Source of the DNA: an uncultured Collinsella sp.
Lineage (GTDB): Bacteria; Actinomycetota; Coriobacteriia; Coriobacteriales; Coriobacteriaceae
Assembly: GCA_958346165.1 (NCBI GenBank)
Contig: CATVQO010000079.1
Location: forward strand, 1-6,434
Reading direction: 5' to 3'
Length of the DNA: 6,434 bases
Both the position numbers and the translations under genes were made by a program. A model generated the notes under the pieces. It saw nothing but the letters and a program-made list of their open reading frames with translations. It did no database searches and had not been told where the DNA came from. Shown piece after piece: positions 5,341-6,434 of this stretch (position 1 is its first letter; each line of letters begins with the position of its first letter).

Positions 5341-5814
5341 ATGAATGCCCCCGACGTGCTCCAAAACATCCGCTCAAAACACCCCGTTGCATATTTGGTT
5401 CTCTATCTCTTTGTCGGCTGGGCATTGCTGGTTGTCATCACCCATGCCATAGCCTTTGGAGCAGAACTGCTGACAGCCAGCTCGGACCAGCCCATCGTCA
5501 AATGGGAAGCGACCGATGAGTGCACCGACGGAACTCGAACCATTTACTACAACAGCCCGTCCCTCTACCAAGAGTTCAAGGTCAAGATAAAGGACTCCAA
5601 GATTGTCGATGCCGAACCAGGCGCTTTTTTGACAATCGGAGCAACCCTCAACGCCGAGCAAGTCGAGTACACGGACAGCCATGCGACGTATCGTATCGAC
5701 CTCAGCATCCTAGGCCGACCGTCACGCACCTGTCTGCTCAAATGCGACATACGCGGCACCACACTACACATGTCCGAAATACAGATGCGCCCGGGCAAAG
5801 AGATCTCTTCTTGA
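5341..5814 (+). CDS. Small single-pass membrane protein of unknown function
   Basis: I do not recognise this 157-residue protein. It has a short N-terminus, one strong hydrophobic segment at about 16-40 and a soluble part of about 115 residues with alternating polar and hydrophobic stretches suggestive of beta structure. The soluble part contains three cysteines (C61, C131, C135). The layout fits an anchored protein with its C-terminal domain outside the cell, although few charges flank the segment, so the orientation is uncertain. A GGAGG 6 nt upstream and a TATAAT 34 nt upstream support a real gene. It is the only plus-strand gene in the window and sits between dnaX and ybaB, which are often adjacent. 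It converges on dnaX with 21 nt between the stops and no visible terminator. Its base composition looks more AT-rich than that of its neighbours, so recent arrival is possible but not shown. Confidence 0.85.
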   Translation: MNAPDVLQNIRSKHPVAYLVLYLFVGWALLVVITHAIAFGAELLTASSDQPIVKWEATDECTDGTRTIYYNSPSLYQEFKVKIKDSKIVDAEPGAFLTIGATLNAEQVEYTDSHATYRIDLSILGRPSRTCLLKCDIRGTTLHMSEIQMRPGKEISS

Positions 5815-5835
5815 GCAGTATACCCGCCCGTACAG

Positions 5836-6434
5836 CTACTCCACCGGCTTGAAGATGGTGGCCTGACCGAAGACGCTGCGGATGAGGTCTTTGGCCTCGT
5901 CCTCGGTCTGCGGGATGCTCGGGGCTGCGCCCTGGTGGCCGAAGGGGCTGCCGGCGCCGGGGTTGGACTCCCAGGGAGCTGCAGGAGCGTCCTCCTCTTT
6001 GGGGGCAGTTGCAGCGGACTTGGGCGCGGACGCCGCACCCGGCACGTCGAACGGAGGAAGATCGTCCCCGCTCGCATCGCCGGCGAAGCCGCCGACCATA
6101 GCGTCGTCGTAGGGCACCTGCTCGGATTCCCACGGCGCGGACTGCGCGACAGGCTGAGCCTTGGGGGCAGCCGAGCGCTCGGGCGCGCGGGGTGCGGGCT
6201 CGGTCGGGAGCTTACCCGTGGCAGGAGCGCCGGCGGGGTTGTCGGAGCGTAGCCAGGGGGCTTTTCCCAGGTCAGACGACTTGGGCGCGACAGGCTTGGG
6301 CGAGGGGGTCGGAGCAGCAGGTTTGGGCGTGGCTGGCTTAGGCGCCGACGGGGTCGGTGCCATCACCGGCGTCGCTTGTTGCTGCGGAGCGCTGGCGCTC
6401 GAGGATGCAGGGGCCGCCGAGGACACGGGTTGCG
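5836..6434 (-). CDS. dnaX: DNA polymerase III tau/gamma subunit, C-terminal part (5' end outside window)
   Basis: The frame is open to the window edge, so only about the last 199 residues are seen. They are a long, low-complexity Ala/Pro/Ser/Lys-rich region ending in TEDEAKDLIRSVFGQATIF just before the stop. DnaX is the clamp-loader ATPase subunit of the replisome; its ATPase domains would lie beyond the right edge. The assignment rests on ybaB-recR lying downstream on the same strand, on the Pro/Ala-rich linker common in DnaX tails, and on the acidic, helical C-terminal end resembling DnaX. Three repeated APW motifs, the last two extended as APWES, stand out. An in-frame GTG at 6424-6426 is internal and not taken as a start. 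A different Pro-rich protein is possible but less likely. Confidence 0.82.
   Translation of the reverse strand, partial: QPVSSAAPASSSASAPQQQATPVMAPTPSAPKPATPKPAAPTPSPKPVAPKSSDLGKAPWLRSDNPAGAPATGKLPTEPAPRAPERSAAPKAQPVAQSAPWESEQVPYDDAMVGGFAGDASGDDLPPFDVPGAASAPKSAATAPKEEDAPAAPWESNPGAGSPFGHQGAAPSIPQTEDEAKDLIRSVFGQATIFKPVE

Noticed and set aside
4988..5425. 145-codon minus-strand frame across the ybaB-small gene spacer
   Set aside because: It overlaps the starts of both ybaB and the plus-strand gene, has no good Shine-Dalgarno and gives a featureless translation.
6424..6426. GTG as start of a separate Pro-rich gene
   Set aside because: The frame stays open to the window edge, no Shine-Dalgarno is visible in the few bases before it, and the context fits an internal codon of dnaX.

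Overview
The window most likely comes from a high-GC actinobacterium of the Coriobacteriia, plausibly Collinsella. This is inferred from the dnaX-ybaB-recR neighbourhood, the base composition and the general look of the RecR, YbaB and DnaX proteins. No search was run. Six of the seven genes are on the minus strand, so the window reads biologically from right to left.

Right part (about 4070-6434): the 3' end of dnaX (DNA polymerase III tau/gamma subunit, cut by the window edge), then ybaB/ebfC and recR as a tight pair. This is a classic replication/recombination housekeeping cluster. Here dnaX and ybaB are separated by about 835 bases holding a small plus-strand gene for a single-pass membrane protein of unknown function (5341-5814). 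In front of that gene lies a non-coding stretch that includes a 35-bp interrupted palindrome.

Middle (3825-4069): an intergenic region dense in inverted repeats. It holds a pair of matching GTTGC(G/A)CAAC palindromes 73 bp apart, two near-copies of one small hairpin, a long-loop hairpin, and a terminator-like hairpin with a T-tract just upstream of the next gene's Shine-Dalgarno sequence.

Left part (136-3824): a tightly packed three-gene unit. First comes a membrane-anchored protein with a Ser/Gly-rich linker and an unrecognised C-terminal domain. Next is a eukaryotic-like Ser/Thr kinase with four predicted C-terminal membrane segments. Last is a protein with an unrecognised N-terminal region and a C-terminal FHA (phosphothreonine-binding) domain. 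The first two genes overlap by 4 nt (ATGA) and the last two are 3 nt apart. The arrangement suggests a complete phospho-signalling module: an extracytoplasmic protein, a membrane kinase and a phospho-reader. It is the best candidate here for an undescribed system. The first 135 bases, downstream of this unit, hold only inverted repeats and no supported gene.
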